Shown: in pieces, positions 37,220-48,446 of the stretch
How the letters are laid out: each line of letters opens with the position of its first letter
How positions within the stretch are numbered: the first letter of the stretch is position 1
Assembly (NCBI RefSeq): GCF_034067285.1
Contig: NZ_CP139286.1
Coordinates: 2,232,001 to 2,296,000, forward strand
Direction of reading: 5' to 3'
DNA from: Acinetobacter pittii
GTDB lineage: Bacteria > Pseudomonadota > Gammaproteobacteria > Pseudomonadales > Moraxellaceae
DNA length: 64,000 nt
Notes under the pieces: model-generated
Told to the model about the DNA's origin: nothing
Seen by the model: only the letters and a program-made list of their open reading frames with translations
Databases searched by the model: none
Translations under genes and position numbers: made by a program

Positions 37220-38584
37220 TTAAGCGTTCATGACCGCAATCAATTCAATACTGATATCTTGGAAACCAGCTGGAACATAAATACAGATCGTCTCTGAATC
37301 TAACATGCGCTGATATAGCTCGTGATGCGGTTCAATTTCAAAATAACTCACACCAGAACGCACCGGTATCGCAGTTGGAACCTGAATCAAATGATGTAAT
37401 GGAATCGCAGGCAATGCAGCAACTACACGTTGCTCTACATCTAAAGTGCTACCAATCTTAAATCGTAAAGGTACGATCTGGATTAACTCATGGGTCTGCA
37501 TAGCACTACTTGATACTGCAATATAAAGTCGAGTGTCTCGAGTAATCTTATCGGTTTCAAGACTTCCCACCCAATATGAAGGTCGGATCTCTTTAAGCGC
37601 AATACTGATATAACGACTTGAAATAATCGTATCGAGTAAATCACGTAGAATCGTGTCTAACTGAGTAAAACTTTCTTGTAAATTATGGTGTTTATAAGCA
37701 GGCAGCTGATCAACATCATAGGCTGTCGAGAAAGTTAATAATGAACCTGCTAAACGCAATAATTCGAAAAATAACCGTTCTGGATGGATTTGTGGATATT
37801 GCACAAAGTGATTTAAACCAGCGTGAGCTGTATTTAAGGCATTCACTAACCAGAAAGAAACGATATCACCTGAACGGAATTCAATTAATTTCTGTTCATT
37901 TTCTCGGTTATTGGTTTGAATCGTCTTAATTTTTGCCTTAATAACATTCAGAGTTCTTTTTAAGTTTGAAATGAGTGTTTCAGAGGCATCCACGTGCAAA
38001 ATTGGTGGAATAAACTTTCGGTCAATTTCAAAAGCACCAGAGCTTTGACGCTTAATTTTTCCAATCGGCAGATATAAAAAACCATCTAAATTATGGTCTG
38101 GATTACTATGAATATCTAATAATTTAAAAACAGCACGGCGGCGTAGCAAACTAATATCTGCTTCGGTAGCATTCGTAAATAGATCATGCGTTTCGACAAG
38201 GTGAGATTGATATCTGCCCTTTTGTGCTTGGTTTTGATCAATGAGATTTTGCTTATTTGCTTGTAAAAGCGGCAATGCCAAATAGATTAGCATCTCGCCA
38301 CGTAAATTAAGATCATCCAATAAAATTGGTTCAGGCAATAGATCATATGCTGGCGCCTGATAAATTTCACCGTCTTGCCAAATCATCTCTACAGACTCAA
38401 GAGCAAGAATATGCGTACTCAATTGAGCCTCATCAAAACTTAACTTCTGAATACCATACGAAAAAGGCACAACTGCACGAACCGTATGATTTAAGCGTTG
38501 TTCATGATAGGTATCTTGAATTTGGAAATGTTGAGGTCTTAAAAATAAACCTTCGCCCCACAGGACTTTTTCAGCTTTAAACAT
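37220..38584 (-). CDS. tssK: T6SS baseplate protein TssK
   Basis: A 454-residue protein that links the baseplate wedges to the membrane complex. The N-terminal signature VLWGEGLFLRPQHFQIQD is diagnostic. Later parts, e.g. RYISIALKEIRPSYWVGSL and VRSGVSYFEIEPHHELYQRM, agree with the family. It is the usual length (about 445-455) and fits the cluster order between tssA and tssL. Confidence 0.95.
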   Translation of the reverse strand: MFKAEKVLWGEGLFLRPQHFQIQDTYHEQRLNHTVRAVVPFSYGIQKLSFDEAQLSTHILALESVEMIWQDGEIYQAPAYDLLPEPILLDDLNLRGEMLIYLALPLLQANKQNLIDQNQAQKGRYQSHLVETHDLFTNATEADISLLRRRAVFKLLDIHSNPDHNLDGFLYLPIGKIKRQSSGAFEIDRKFIPPILHVDASETLISNLKRTLNVIKAKIKTIQTNNRENEQKLIEFRSGDIVSFWLVNALNTAHAGLNHFVQYPQIHPERLFFELLRLAGSLLTFSTAYDVDQLPAYKHHNLQESFTQLDTILRDLLDTIISSRYISIALKEIRPSYWVGSLETDKITRDTRLYIAVSSSAMQTHELIQIVPLRFKIGSTLDVEQRVVAALPAIPLHHLIQVPTAIPVRSGVSYFEIEPHHELYQRMLDSETICIYVPAGFQDISIELIAVMNA

Positions 38585-38600
38585 ATGTCTTTACCAATCT

Positions 38601-39695
38601 TTATTCATATTCATTTTTAGGCTGCACACCTAACATTTCCTGAACCATTTGTAATGGATGCTCATCTTTAATGACTTGCGCTAACCATTCATGTAATGGC
38701 ATTTGACTCCATTTAATCGTTTTTTGAAGCATATAACTCACAGGGCTATGAGGTTCATTTGCTTGGAAGTAATCTGCAATCTCTTGCAGCACTTTCATTG
38801 CTTGCTCGCGGTTAGCCAAGTGCGTTTGTGCTTGAGGCTGAAAAGCAGGCTGAGCTGAAACAACTTGTACAGGCGCTTGATTTTCCATAGATGAACTCGT
38901 GATGACAGTAGCCTGTTCTTGGATTGGTGCAAGTCCTGCACCAAAAGCTTCTGCTTTATAAATCTTGCGTAATGTGCTGTGAATAGTCTCAAATGCTGAA
39001 TCAATCGCAGCAAAACTTGGCGAATCTAGTCCCATTAAATGATCGAGAGTTTGCTTTAAAACATCCCACTCAGTTAACACTGAACTAAAATCTTGATAGT
39101 TAGAATATTGAAAAGTTTTAGACGTATTAAAAATAGCTTGGTCGAATTGTTCTAATTCCGATGGCCCCGACTGGCTGTCATATTCTTCTGTTTGTTTACG
39201 GCGAACATTTTCGTGATAAAGAAAATTATCGTAATCAAGCAAATTATAATAAGAAGCCGTATTAGTTAAAGGAACTTTCTTTAACAACATCGGAAGTTGA
39301 TTAATTAAACCCTGTAATAAACCAATGCGTTGATCTAAATCATCATCTTCAATAATAGGATGAATTTCCTGCCAGTATTGATTTAGCATGGAATGGCTTA
39401 AAGTTAAACCTTTCGCCATACCTTCAAAACCATAAAGATGAGTCCAAGCTTCTAAGAGCCAAGTTAATAGACGAATATCTTTCGTTTTATCTTTTAACAA
39501 AACACTTGTGTTCTTTGCTACAAAGTCCCAATCGGCTTGTTTGCGCTCAGCAACCCAATCACCTTGATCTAGCAATAGATCATCTTGTGTCTTCGCTTTT
39601 TTTATTTCATGAAATTCATTAGAAAATGAAAAGTCGTCACCACAAGGCAAACTATCACTAATGGGTTCAAGTAGTTCAGAAATATCAATATTCAT
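38601..39695 (-). CDS. tssA: T6SS protein TssA
   Basis: A 364-residue protein with an N-terminal ImpA domain (about 10-140), including SDSLPCGDDFSFSNEF and LLTWLLEAWTHLYGFEGMA. The C-terminal end has REQAMKVLQEIADYFQANEP and PVSYMLQKTIKWSQMPLHEW, the short C-terminal type of TssA. TssA primes and caps sheath growth. It lies between tssH and tssK, with small gaps on both sides. Confidence 0.93.
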   Translation of the reverse strand: MNIDISELLEPISDSLPCGDDFSFSNEFHEIKKAKTQDDLLLDQGDWVAERKQADWDFVAKNTSVLLKDKTKDIRLLTWLLEAWTHLYGFEGMAKGLTLSHSMLNQYWQEIHPIIEDDDLDQRIGLLQGLINQLPMLLKKVPLTNTASYYNLLDYDNFLYHENVRRKQTEEYDSQSGPSELEQFDQAIFNTSKTFQYSNYQDFSSVLTEWDVLKQTLDHLMGLDSPSFAAIDSAFETIHSTLRKIYKAEAFGAGLAPIQEQATVITSSSMENQAPVQVVSAQPAFQPQAQTHLANREQAMKVLQEIADYFQANEPHSPVSYMLQKTIKWSQMPLHEWLAQVIKDEHPLQMVQEMLGVQPKNEYE

Positions 39696-39717
39696 CTAAT
39701 TTTAGCTCTATTCAATT

Positions 39718-42396
39718 TTAAACTTCTGACTTCAATTTTTTACTAGTCCTTTTTTTAGCAGCTTTTGCAACCGGGTCTAGTACATATTGAATTTCGTCAT
39801 CTTTAGCATCAATCATGATAATTTTTGGTAGTTTTTGCTCTGCTAAAGCCACCAAAATTTCTGTAGCCAATGCAGGTAACACTGTAGAATTTAAAATATT
39901 ATCAACGTTACGTGCACCGCTATCGACTTCTGTGCAACGGCTTAAGAGTAGCTCTACCAAATCATCAGAATACTGGACTTGTGTTCCATACTGTTTCTCA
40001 ATTCTTGCTGTGATCTTACCTAACTTATGTTTAATGATTCGTACAAGGAGATCATCATGCAGTGGGAAATATGGTACAACTCTCATTCGGCCTAAAAATG
40101 CGGGCTTAAATTGTTTATATAAACTTGGTTTTAGATGCTCAATCAACTCTTCAGCTGTAGGCCACTCTTCTACAGGTCTATTTAAGCACGCCTGCATAAT
40201 GGCACTTGAACCAGCATTTGAAGTCAGCAAGATAGTCGTGTTTTTAAAGTCAATTACTCGTCCTTCACCATCTTCTAAAGTACCTTTGTCAAATACTTGA
40301 TAGAACAGTTCCTGGACATCACTATGAGCTTTTTCAATCTCATCAAGCAACACAACACTATAAGGGTTACGACGGACAGCTTCTGTTAAAACACCACCTT
40401 GACCATATCCGACATATCCTGGAGGTGCACCTTTCAATGAAGATACTGTATGCGCTTCTTGATATTCAGACATATTAATAGTGATTAAATGCTGCTCACC
40501 ACCATATAATTCATTTGCCAAAGTTAATGCAGTTTCAGTTTTACCCACACCACTTGGGCCAACCAAAAGGAATACCCCTTGTGGCTTATTAGGATCTTCA
40601 AGCTTTGCTTTTGAAGTTTTAATACCTTGAACTAATTGTGTGAGTGCATAATCTTGCCCCATTACACGCTCGCCCAATTTATCTTCAAGCGTTAATATCT
40701 GTTTAATTTCATCATTGACCATTTTTCCAACAGGAATACCAGTCCAATCAGAAATAATTTCATTAATAATTTGAGAGTTTACTCTTTCAAATACTAATGG
40801 TTGCTGACCTTGAATTTCAGCAAGTTCCTTACGCAGTAGATTGATCTGATCATAAGCTTCAGACTCATTAGCATGATTTTGTGCTTCTAAATCCTGAATT
40901 TTATGAACAAGTTCTAATTCTTTTTGCCACTGCTCTTCGGTTTCATGAATTTCTTTTTGCAAAGATTCTAAATTAGCTTTTAAAGCTTCCAATCGTTCAT
41001 GATGAATTGGAATCTGACGATGCTCATTTTCTAAAATTTGCTGTTCAAGTTTTAAGTTATGTTCTTGGGCCTTTAACTGGTCAAGCTTTACTGGTTGAGC
41101 ATTTTGGGTCAACGCAACACGTGCTGCTGCCGTATCAAGAACACTAACTGCTTTATCCGGAAGTTGACGACCACTAATATATCGATGTGAAGAGTGAACC
41201 GCTGTAACGATCGCCTCATCATCAATTTGTAATTTAAAATGCTGCTGCATAACTGGAATCATCGCACGCAACATATCTACCGCAACTTCTTCGGTTGGCT
41301 CTTCTACTTTCACCACCTGAAAACGTCGGCTCAATGCCGCATCTTTTTCAAAATACTGTTTATATTCTGCCCAAGTAGTCGCAGCAATCGTGCGTAATTC
41401 ACCACGTGCAAGCGCTGGCTTTAAGAGATTTGCAGCATCATTTTGCCCTGCTTGTCCACCAGCACCAATTAAAGTATGAGCTTCATCAATAAATAAGATA
41501 ATAGGATGAGTAGAAGCTTGAACTTCTTGAATCACTTGTTTTAGACGATTTTCAAATTCGCCTTTAACGCTTGCACCAGCCTGTAATAGTCCCATATCCA
41601 GCACATGCAAATGGACATTTTTAAGAGCATTTGGTACTAAACCTTGAGCAATTTTTAAAGCTAGACCTTCGACTACGGCTGTTTTACCAACGCCTGGCTC
41701 TCCAGTTAAGATCGGATTGTTTTGGCGTCTACGCATTAAAATATCGAGCATTAAGCGAATTTCATATTCACGCCCAATAACTGGATCTATACCGCCTTTT
41801 TTCGCTTTTTCAGTGAGATTAATCGTATATTGATCAAGCGCAGGTGTTTTAGCTGTTTTGGTATTTGTTACAGTTGCGTCTGTTGGTTCCGCTTCATCCG
41901 AAAGCGTTTTTGTCTCATCTTGTTGTTCAACACTCTTCTCACAAATTTCAAGAAACTTATGTTTCATTGAATCAATTGGTAAAAGATCAAATAAACTCGA
42001 AGCTCTCGTTGCAATTTGATATAAATCAGGCGCAGTTAACAGTGCAACTAATAAATGACCGCTACGAATAACTGGATTTTGTTCAGCCGAGGCTAATAAC
42101 CAAGCTTGCTCAAACAAACGAACAATAGATTTAGCAAAAATAGGAGTTCGAGTATTACCTTTTGGTAATTGAGAAATTGTTTCTTTTAAATCATCAGCTA
42201 AAGCTTCAGATGAAATTTTATACTTCTTTAATAAAATTTTTAAATCATTCTCTAAAGATTGATTAAGTAATTCTAAAAATAAATGCTCAATTTCAATTTC
42301 GTAATTTTGTTGAATAACACAAGCATTAGCCGATTTTTCTAAAGCAGTTCGTGCAACTGTAGAAAGTTTTGTAATTAAAATTTTTAAATTACTCAT
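39718..42396 (-). CDS. tssH: T6SS AAA+ ATPase ClpV
   Basis: An 892-residue unfoldase that recycles the contracted TssBC sheath. Two ATPase domains are present: Walker A GEPGVGKTAV with ILFIDEAHTL, and GPSGVGKTETALTL with VVLLDEIEKAH. An N-terminal Clp repeat region (about 5-150) and a coiled-coil insertion (about 410-520) separate it from ClpB-like chaperones. The ATG at 42396 is preferred because GAGAG lies five bases before it; 42399 is also possible. A 151-base gap separates it from the PAAR gene. Confidence 0.94.
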   Translation of the reverse strand: MSNLKILITKLSTVARTALEKSANACVIQQNYEIEIEHLFLELLNQSLENDLKILLKKYKISSEALADDLKETISQLPKGNTRTPIFAKSIVRLFEQAWLLASAEQNPVIRSGHLLVALLTAPDLYQIATRASSLFDLLPIDSMKHKFLEICEKSVEQQDETKTLSDEAEPTDATVTNTKTAKTPALDQYTINLTEKAKKGGIDPVIGREYEIRLMLDILMRRRQNNPILTGEPGVGKTAVVEGLALKIAQGLVPNALKNVHLHVLDMGLLQAGASVKGEFENRLKQVIQEVQASTHPIILFIDEAHTLIGAGGQAGQNDAANLLKPALARGELRTIAATTWAEYKQYFEKDAALSRRFQVVKVEEPTEEVAVDMLRAMIPVMQQHFKLQIDDEAIVTAVHSSHRYISGRQLPDKAVSVLDTAAARVALTQNAQPVKLDQLKAQEHNLKLEQQILENEHRQIPIHHERLEALKANLESLQKEIHETEEQWQKELELVHKIQDLEAQNHANESEAYDQINLLRKELAEIQGQQPLVFERVNSQIINEIISDWTGIPVGKMVNDEIKQILTLEDKLGERVMGQDYALTQLVQGIKTSKAKLEDPNKPQGVFLLVGPSGVGKTETALTLANELYGGEQHLITINMSEYQEAHTVSSLKGAPPGYVGYGQGGVLTEAVRRNPYSVVLLDEIEKAHSDVQELFYQVFDKGTLEDGEGRVIDFKNTTILLTSNAGSSAIMQACLNRPVEEWPTAEELIEHLKPSLYKQFKPAFLGRMRVVPYFPLHDDLLVRIIKHKLGKITARIEKQYGTQVQYSDDLVELLLSRCTEVDSGARNVDNILNSTVLPALATEILVALAEQKLPKIIMIDAKDDEIQYVLDPVAKAAKKRTSKKLKSEV

Positions 42397-42547
42397 CATT
42401 ACTCTCAATATTTTTAAATAATTTAATGCTTAAAATCATAATGCCTGTATATTAACAAAATTCAGCTTTATCAGACAAACTACTCATCATTTCAAGCGTT
42501 AATATGTTTTAGTAGATATTTATATCTATATAAAAATATCTCTACCC

Positions 42548-42811
42548 TTATCCTTGATTAACTAAACTCTGTTTTGGCAATAATTTACAGCCACATGATA
42601 ATGAATCATTTACACGTGCTGCGGATTTTCCCATAACAAGCATATTTGGATCTCCCGATACAATCGTAGAAACCGTTTTGTGTAACGGACAAGTTGCCTT
42701 ATCTCCTACACAGGCAATTGCAACTCCATCAATTAAAAATGTACTGTTCCCTGAAATGACTTGCCCTCCACCAGTGGTTGGGCATCCAATCGTAATGTAA
42801 AGGCTAGCCAT
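42548..42811 (-). CDS. PAAR-domain T6SS tip protein
   Basis: An 87-residue PAAR protein that forms the sharp point on top of VgrG. The whole sequence is the PAAR fold, with GCPTTGGGQVISGNSTFLID, CVGDKATCPLHKTVSTIVSG and a C-terminal DSLSCGCKLL; the His and Cys residues supply the metal site. There is no effector extension, so it is a generic tip. It lies after tagN, with AGAAGGAGAAGAAC before its ATG. Confidence 0.93.
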   Translation of the reverse strand: MASLYITIGCPTTGGGQVISGNSTFLIDGVAIACVGDKATCPLHKTVSTIVSGDPNMLVMGKSAARVNDSLSCGCKLLPKQSLVNQG

Positions 42812-42827
42812 GTTCTTCTCCTTCTAT

Positions 42828-43595
42828 TTATAGAACAGTAAACTCAATTCGACGGTTTTTCTTTCTGCCTTCTGGAGAAGTGTTATCTGCAACTGGCTTA
42901 GATGAACCTAAACCTTCTGTAGATAAATGATCGGCAGGAATACTTTTACTAATCAAATAGTTTTTCACTGCTAATGCTCGATCTTGGCTAAGTTTTAAGT
43001 TTTTAGTCGCATCACCGGAACTATCAGTATGACCAATAATTTTGACTTTTTTACCGCCTACTTTATTTAAAGCAACAGCCATCTCGTCGAGAATTTTTTG
43101 ACCTGCATCAGTTAAAACTGCACTACCAGATTCAAACTCAATAATTCGATTTTTAAGTGCGTCATCAATGATTTTTTGCTCAGCCTGATTGACTGATAAC
43201 TGTGAATACAGTTGATATGGTGGCTGTACTAACCCTTGAAAAGATTGAATTGTAGGCTGGATATCTGCTGGATTCAGCATTTTTCCACTTAGCTCAAATC
43301 GAGTACCATTTACGCTTAATTTCCCTTGCGAAACCTTTTTAAGATCAGGGGTAATTACTCGTGTCACCGAGTCACTCCACCCATTTGGAGCGGCTACAGG
43401 TCTTACTTGTATTTTATCTACAACCTGATCGGCACCATAAACAGACTGCATTTTTAATAAGATGGCCTGTTTACTCGCTTCGTTAGGAACTACACCTTCT
43501 ACAACAATGGGCTGAGCCAAAGCATAATTAGCAATAGCATAGATAAAACAGCCTTTTATGAGCTGTGAAAGTTTAGTTTGATATCGTTGATTCAT
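42828..43595 (-). CDS. tagN: T6SS-associated OmpA-family protein TagN
   Basis: A 255-residue exported protein. An N-terminal signal sequence (to about residue 27) is followed by a BON-like part and a C-terminal OmpA domain (about 145-255) with IIGHTDSSGDATKNLKLSQD and SPEGRKKNRRIEF, the peptidoglycan-binding form. TagN probably tethers the T6SS to the cell wall, in place of the domain absent from TssL. It starts 2 bases after tagF ends. Confidence 0.88.
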   Translation of the reverse strand: MNQRYQTKLSQLIKGCFIYAIANYALAQPIVVEGVVPNEASKQAILLKMQSVYGADQVVDKIQVRPVAAPNGWSDSVTRVITPDLKKVSQGKLSVNGTRFELSGKMLNPADIQPTIQSFQGLVQPPYQLYSQLSVNQAEQKIIDDALKNRIIEFESGSAVLTDAGQKILDEMAVALNKVGGKKVKIIGHTDSSGDATKNLKLSQDRALAVKNYLISKSIPADHLSTEGLGSSKPVADNTSPEGRKKNRRIEFTVL

Positions 43596-43597
43596 TA

Positions 43598-44557
43598 TTA
43601 TTCACCCAAAAAAGTCTGTCTAAATAGTTTTAAGCCTTGGTTTAAACTTAATTGGCGTTGACATAATGATTGTTCCAGCGTAGCTAAACCAGCATTCTGC
43701 TCCAAGTAAGTATCAATCCACTGAGCTTCAATTAGAGAAACCCAATGCTTACTATCCATATTCTGAGTAAAAATATCGCTAAGGGCTAAAATATCAGCCC
43801 CTTGAAAACCGAAGAATAATACGGGTTGATCTCGATGTAATAAACCTATCAATACCTCAGTATTATGTTCTTTTAAAAAGCGACAAATAATGCTGACCCA
43901 AAATGCTGCTATTTCATAACTGTAAGCAGGATTATTAATAGGCAAAATTAAAACTTTATTTAAGCGACTCGTTCCATTTTGTAAAATTGGTTGTAGTAAT
44001 AATCCCAGCCCAATCATACTTTGCGCCAATTCATAAATACTTAACTTCATGAGTTGAGCAAATGAATGCATCGTATGATTTTCATAGAAACCTACACACT
44101 CGCGTTCAGTTAAAACCTGAATCTGATTTTGTAAGTGACCTAATTTTCCAAGTAATAGATCCGAATCTTTAATTCCTTTTAAAGCACGATTGTTTTGGAA
44201 TAAATCAACGAGTACATGTTTATAGCTATATGGCGCATATAACAAATTATCATATGGCAAATCAATTTCTAATAAATGGCTCAGTACCATTGGAAAAGAT
44301 CGACCTGAACTATCTTCACTTGCCAGTAGGTTCGCCGCTAAAAACATATTTTCTTTTGGATTTGCAATAAAGAAATCCAGTGAAGGCAATGTGTTATAAG
44401 CTTCTTTAAAGCTACCCGATTGCATTGCATATTCCAATGCTTCAGTAATCCACTGATCAAGTAATTGTATTAGCGCATTCTGACCTTTTGTTTTTAAAAA
44501 GTCACCTCGTGCAGGACTTTTGCCGTAATACAAAGGAGTGGTTTTTAATGTTTGCAT
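43598..44557 (-). CDS. tagF: T6SS regulator TagF
   Basis: A 319-residue protein with the TagF signature [19 protein letters not shown] at the start and [19 protein letters not shown] later. TagF proteins repress or fine-tune T6SS assembly after translation. The ATG at 44557 has a strong ribosome site, AAAGGAGGAGCAATA; a longer open frame of 68 more codons overlaps tssM and is hydrophobic without family match, so it is rejected. It starts 37 bases after tssM. Confidence 0.92.
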   Translation of the reverse strand: MQTLKTTPLYYGKSPARGDFLKTKGQNALIQLLDQWITEALEYAMQSGSFKEAYNTLPSLDFFIANPKENMFLAANLLASEDSSGRSFPMVLSHLLEIDLPYDNLLYAPYSYKHVLVDLFQNNRALKGIKDSDLLLGKLGHLQNQIQVLTERECVGFYENHTMHSFAQLMKLSIYELAQSMIGLGLLLQPILQNGTSRLNKVLILPINNPAYSYEIAAFWVSIICRFLKEHNTEVLIGLLHRDQPVLFFGFQGADILALSDIFTQNMDSKHWVSLIEAQWIDTYLEQNAGLATLEQSLCQRQLSLNQGLKLFRQTFLGE

Positions 44558-44594
44558 TATTGCTCCTCCTTTCGCATAGAGGTTATTTTCCAAG

Positions 44595-47500
44595 TCATGG
44601 TTTAACTCCCGCAGAAGGCTGAGCAAGTGCTGAAACAGGATTTTCAGTTCTTGCTGGAGCAGCTTGAGCTGGCGCTTGCTGAGCAGATACCACACGAGCT
44701 GCTTTATCAGCAGTGACTTTGTCAACCAGTTGCATGCCTGCATAACCACGGCTTGAACCAATACTGCCTGAATTGCTGCTAATGAGACGGAAATTCATTT
44801 TTACAAATAAAGATGGATCAGTTTTACTACGCCAAAGCATTTCAAATCCGCCATTTTGTTCTTTACGCTGAGCACTATCAATTAAACGGTTAATACCATA
44901 CTCACCCGGCTCATCAAAAATCGTATGCGTTTGGCCTTGTAAATCTACTGCAGTAATACGAGCGCCCGGAATACTTCCTTGGTTTGGCCAAATGAAGTTA
45001 ACCCATTGCTGAACACCATTTTCATAAGTCATACGCTGACCATCGATATCAACGGTATATGAAAGTAACTGTGGGTTTGGAATTGGATAGAACTGGAAGT
45101 TCGATTGGTTGGTTGCTGGTGCTGCAGGAGCTTGAGCATTCAACTCACCTGTTGCCATACCATTGGCTGGTGAAACATATCTTTGGAAATTCATGACGAA
45201 TTGAGGGTTTAAACTAATTCCTAAATCTTTCCAAGTTTTAGACGTTAATGTATAACCACGACGAATCACAAATGGATCTAGGCTTTCTTTGACAAAGCGA
45301 GAAATACTACCGTTCTCACCCAAGATTTGACCAATTTCACTACTTGTCGCCTGCAAAGAAGCTGATGAGTTAAATGGATATTTCTTAGCAAGATTTGCTG
45401 TAAATGGCTGATAAGCTTGCATTACCCATAATTTATTAATTTCGTCTTGGGTCGGTATGATTAAACTTTCAAAAGCTTGCGTAAGTGGGCTAACTACTAA
45501 TTTTTGTAGTAATCGCTGATCAATTTCATTGAAACCAACCGCCATTTTTTCATCGACAATTTTTTGAGTTTGGTTAAATACAGACGTTTGCTCATTAAGG
45601 GTTTGCTTGACTAATGTCATCGCATTAGGTCCAATTTCACCCGCATTCTTAAGCTCGTTAAACTTACTACGAACGAGAGCTAAATTTGTCATATATTCAT
45701 CAAGCAATGACTTACCTTGTTGGTCATCACGTTTGCGAACCAACTGATAGAACATTTGGTATTCTTGAGAAATAGCGCCTTGAGCATTATTTGCCACTTG
45801 ATTAGCAACTTGCTTATCATCATGATTTAAAACTTTACGCTTAAACCATGCAATAAATCCTTTTTGTGGAGCTGCGAGCTCAGCTTGAACAACTGGGTTA
45901 TCCCAGTTTGTTTCGACTGCAACTCTTTCAATTAATGTTCTAATTGGAGAATTTTGCGGTTCACCTAAGACATCAATATTTTTAACTTGCTGAGCAAATT
46001 GACCAGCTTTAGCGTAGTGAATACCGCTTAAGAATTTTCTCCATTCCGCAATATATTCTTGCTTATAGAGCGCTGTCAGCTGCTTTCTAATTTGCTCTGG
46101 ACTACCTGAGAAAGTTAGATCATCAGATTGACGACTATTTAGAACCCAATCTTTACTATCTGTTGGCTTATCCGCGGCCTCTTCAATTGCTTTTTCTACA
46201 TAGTCATTCCATGCCTTTTGAGTAAATACGCCAGGCAATGCATAACTTCCTAATACAACATTTTTATTAGCTTCACCTACAATCTGACTTACAGTCAACG
46301 CAGGGAAACGTACTGCTGCACGCATTTTTATTTCGTTATAAACACGATCACGTGCAGGCATTCCTCGAACAACCGAGAGCAATACTTGGCGTGTTTGATC
46401 AACAATTTGAGAGTCAGCTTCTAAAACTGGGAATTGCTTATCATTTGCTAAAGTCATTGCATAAGACAAAATCTGTTCAGCTTCTTGAATCATGTCTGCA
46501 CGTGGCATTTGGCCTTTATTAGCATCTAACCAAGAGCGCCAGAAACGCGTAACCTGATCACTGAGATGACTTGCATCCATATATTGTGGATTACTCATCA
46601 TTAAATAAGCTTTTAATGCGTTATAAGCATCTTGAGGATTGGTATCTGAAGGCTCCAAATATTGTTGAGACTGCGCAGTTTGCTTGATCTCAACATTCGT
46701 ATGATTCGCTTTTAATGTTGCTTCATTATTTTTTACACGTTGCAAATATTGAGCAATGTTTTGCTGTGTCGGCGTTAATACAATCTGCTTAACACCTTTT
46801 AGATATTCGGCTTTTAGCTTTTCACGAAGCTCATTGCCCTGATATAAACCAAAACTAAATTTAAGTGGTCTATTTTCATCAAACTCGTCTAACTGCTGTA
46901 GACGTCTTTGAAGAATTAGCAAAGCTTCTAATTGAGTAGATAGTTGCTGACCAGAAGCTCTTTCTAATTGAACAACCTTATTTAAGTCAGCTTGCACTTC
47001 ACCAATTAATTGTTGGTTGTTACGATAAGACCAAACCCATACACCTAAAATAATTGAAACACCCGCTAAAGCACCAATAAATGCAATATAGCGCTGACGT
47101 TTTCTGCCCGTATTTACATGCTGCTTAACTAAATCTTTATCTTTTAAAATAACATCTGAAAATAGACCATTTAAGAAATAGCCATGATTAGGTGTATTTT
47201 TTGAATAATCTTTTAAATCACCTTGAGCAATTTGAGTAAGCTGGAATTCTTGGGCAATTTGTTCAGTCATTGGACTTTCAATTACACCTTCCTGCAAAGC
47301 ACTGGTGAAGTAAAACCCACGGAAAACAGGTTGAAATTGATATGGATTATCTTCAAAAAGTGTACCAATAAAGCTTTTTAAAGCTGGTTTTAGTGTTTTA
47401 AACTCTAATGGGAAAGTCATTACACTTGGTGAAATATTTTGCGAATGACGGCGGCTTAAATGAGTCGAACTTACCCCTTTTAGACCATCGTAAAGAATGT

Positions 47501-48416
47501 TGTAATGTTTTTCGAATAACTCTACAGCATTATGTGAAGAACTCTGTTCATATGGAAGCGTTGCTCCCCAAGCTTGGTTGTATTCTTGAGCTTCGTAAAA
47601 CTCAAAGAATTCAGTAAAACCTGCAATTAAATCCATCTTTGAAAAGACTAAATAAACAGGCACAACAACTTCTAAACGTTCAGTTAGATCTTGAATACGT
47701 GCACGTAAGTTTTTAGCAAGCTTTAATGAGTTTTCAGGACTTTGACTAATGAGCTCAGCAATACTAACAATTAAAATCAAACCATTGACTGGCGCTTTAG
47801 AACGGTTCTTCTTTAAAATATTTAAGAAACCTAACCACTCAGAATGATCTTCACTATAAACAGAATAACGCCCTGCTGTATCGAGCAAAATACCTTCTGT
47901 AGAGAAGAACCAGTCACAATTTCGAGTACCACTTAAGCCAGCAGATACCATTTTCTGATGCGTTTCTTCAAATGGAAACTTTAAACCAGAGTTATAAATA
48001 GCCGAACTTTTACCTGCTGCCGGGTTACCAATAACCATATACCAAGGAAGCTCATATAATGCAGCATTCCCTTTTTTATCACCCAACTTAGATTTACGAA
48101 TCAATTGAATTGATTCTTTCATTTGTTGATTAATAAGCTGAAGTTCTTCTTTATCTTTATTTTTGCCATATTCAGCTTGGTTATCTTTTTCAATTGCTTC
48201 AGCTAGCTCTTCACCTTGAGCAGCATGCTTTCTTCTTTGAATAAGCCAATAGATACCATAAACAATAAGACCTAAAGCATAGGCAGTTGCTAAAGCCCAG
48301 AATATATGACGAGGAATTGAAGTATATGAAGACATCAATGCCACGAACAATGACACGGCGATAATTGCTTTAGGATTCGTGATGTACTGCCACAAGTAGC
48401 CTAAAATTGTATGCAT
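44595..48416 (-). CDS. tssM: T6SS membrane-complex protein TssM (IcmF)
   Basis: A 1273-residue inner-membrane protein forming the trans-envelope channel. Helices near residues 15-33, 40-58 and 443-465 anchor it. The cytoplasmic domain has a Walker A site, GNPAAGKSS at residues 130-138. The long periplasmic C-terminal part includes [12 protein letters not shown] and [20 protein letters not shown]. It is somewhat longer than the usual 1100-1200 residues. The C-terminal tail is Ala/Pro rich. In the absence of TssJ, AsaA may contact this part. Confidence 0.95.
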   Translation of the reverse strand: MHTILGYLWQYITNPKAIIAVSLFVALMSSYTSIPRHIFWALATAYALGLIVYGIYWLIQRRKHAAQGEELAEAIEKDNQAEYGKNKDKEELQLINQQMKESIQLIRKSKLGDKKGNAALYELPWYMVIGNPAAGKSSAIYNSGLKFPFEETHQKMVSAGLSGTRNCDWFFSTEGILLDTAGRYSVYSEDHSEWLGFLNILKKNRSKAPVNGLILIVSIAELISQSPENSLKLAKNLRARIQDLTERLEVVVPVYLVFSKMDLIAGFTEFFEFYEAQEYNQAWGATLPYEQSSSHNAVELFEKHYNILYDGLKGVSSTHLSRRHSQNISPSVMTFPLEFKTLKPALKSFIGTLFEDNPYQFQPVFRGFYFTSALQEGVIESPMTEQIAQEFQLTQIAQGDLKDYSKNTPNHGYFLNGLFSDVILKDKDLVKQHVNTGRKRQRYIAFIGALAGVSIILGVWVWSYRNNQQLIGEVQADLNKVVQLERASGQQLSTQLEALLILQRRLQQLDEFDENRPLKFSFGLYQGNELREKLKAEYLKGVKQIVLTPTQQNIAQYLQRVKNNEATLKANHTNVEIKQTAQSQQYLEPSDTNPQDAYNALKAYLMMSNPQYMDASHLSDQVTRFWRSWLDANKGQMPRADMIQEAEQILSYAMTLANDKQFPVLEADSQIVDQTRQVLLSVVRGMPARDRVYNEIKMRAAVRFPALTVSQIVGEANKNVVLGSYALPGVFTQKAWNDYVEKAIEEAADKPTDSKDWVLNSRQSDDLTFSGSPEQIRKQLTALYKQEYIAEWRKFLSGIHYAKAGQFAQQVKNIDVLGEPQNSPIRTLIERVAVETNWDNPVVQAELAAPQKGFIAWFKRKVLNHDDKQVANQVANNAQGAISQEYQMFYQLVRKRDDQQGKSLLDEYMTNLALVRSKFNELKNAGEIGPNAMTLVKQTLNEQTSVFNQTQKIVDEKMAVGFNEIDQRLLQKLVVSPLTQAFESLIIPTQDEINKLWVMQAYQPFTANLAKKYPFNSSASLQATSSEIGQILGENGSISRFVKESLDPFVIRRGYTLTSKTWKDLGISLNPQFVMNFQRYVSPANGMATGELNAQAPAAPATNQSNFQFYPIPNPQLLSYTVDIDGQRMTYENGVQQWVNFIWPNQGSIPGARITAVDLQGQTHTIFDEPGEYGINRLIDSAQRKEQNGGFEMLWRSKTDPSLFVKMNFRLISSNSGSIGSSRGYAGMQLVDKVTADKAARVVSAQQAPAQAAPARTENPVSALAQPSAGVKP

Positions 48417-48446
48417 TCTATTCTCGTTCTAAGTCCAAAGTTTAAA

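Noticed and set aside
39718..42396. ClpB chaperone
   Set aside because: The two-ATPase layout is shared with ClpB, but the position in the T6SS cluster and the N-terminal region fit ClpV/TssH.
44558..44761. Longer open frame upstream of TagF, overlapping tssM
   Set aside because: The extra 68 codons do not resemble TagF and lie inside tssM; the ATG at 44557 has a strong AAAGGAGGAG ribosome site and begins the family signature.
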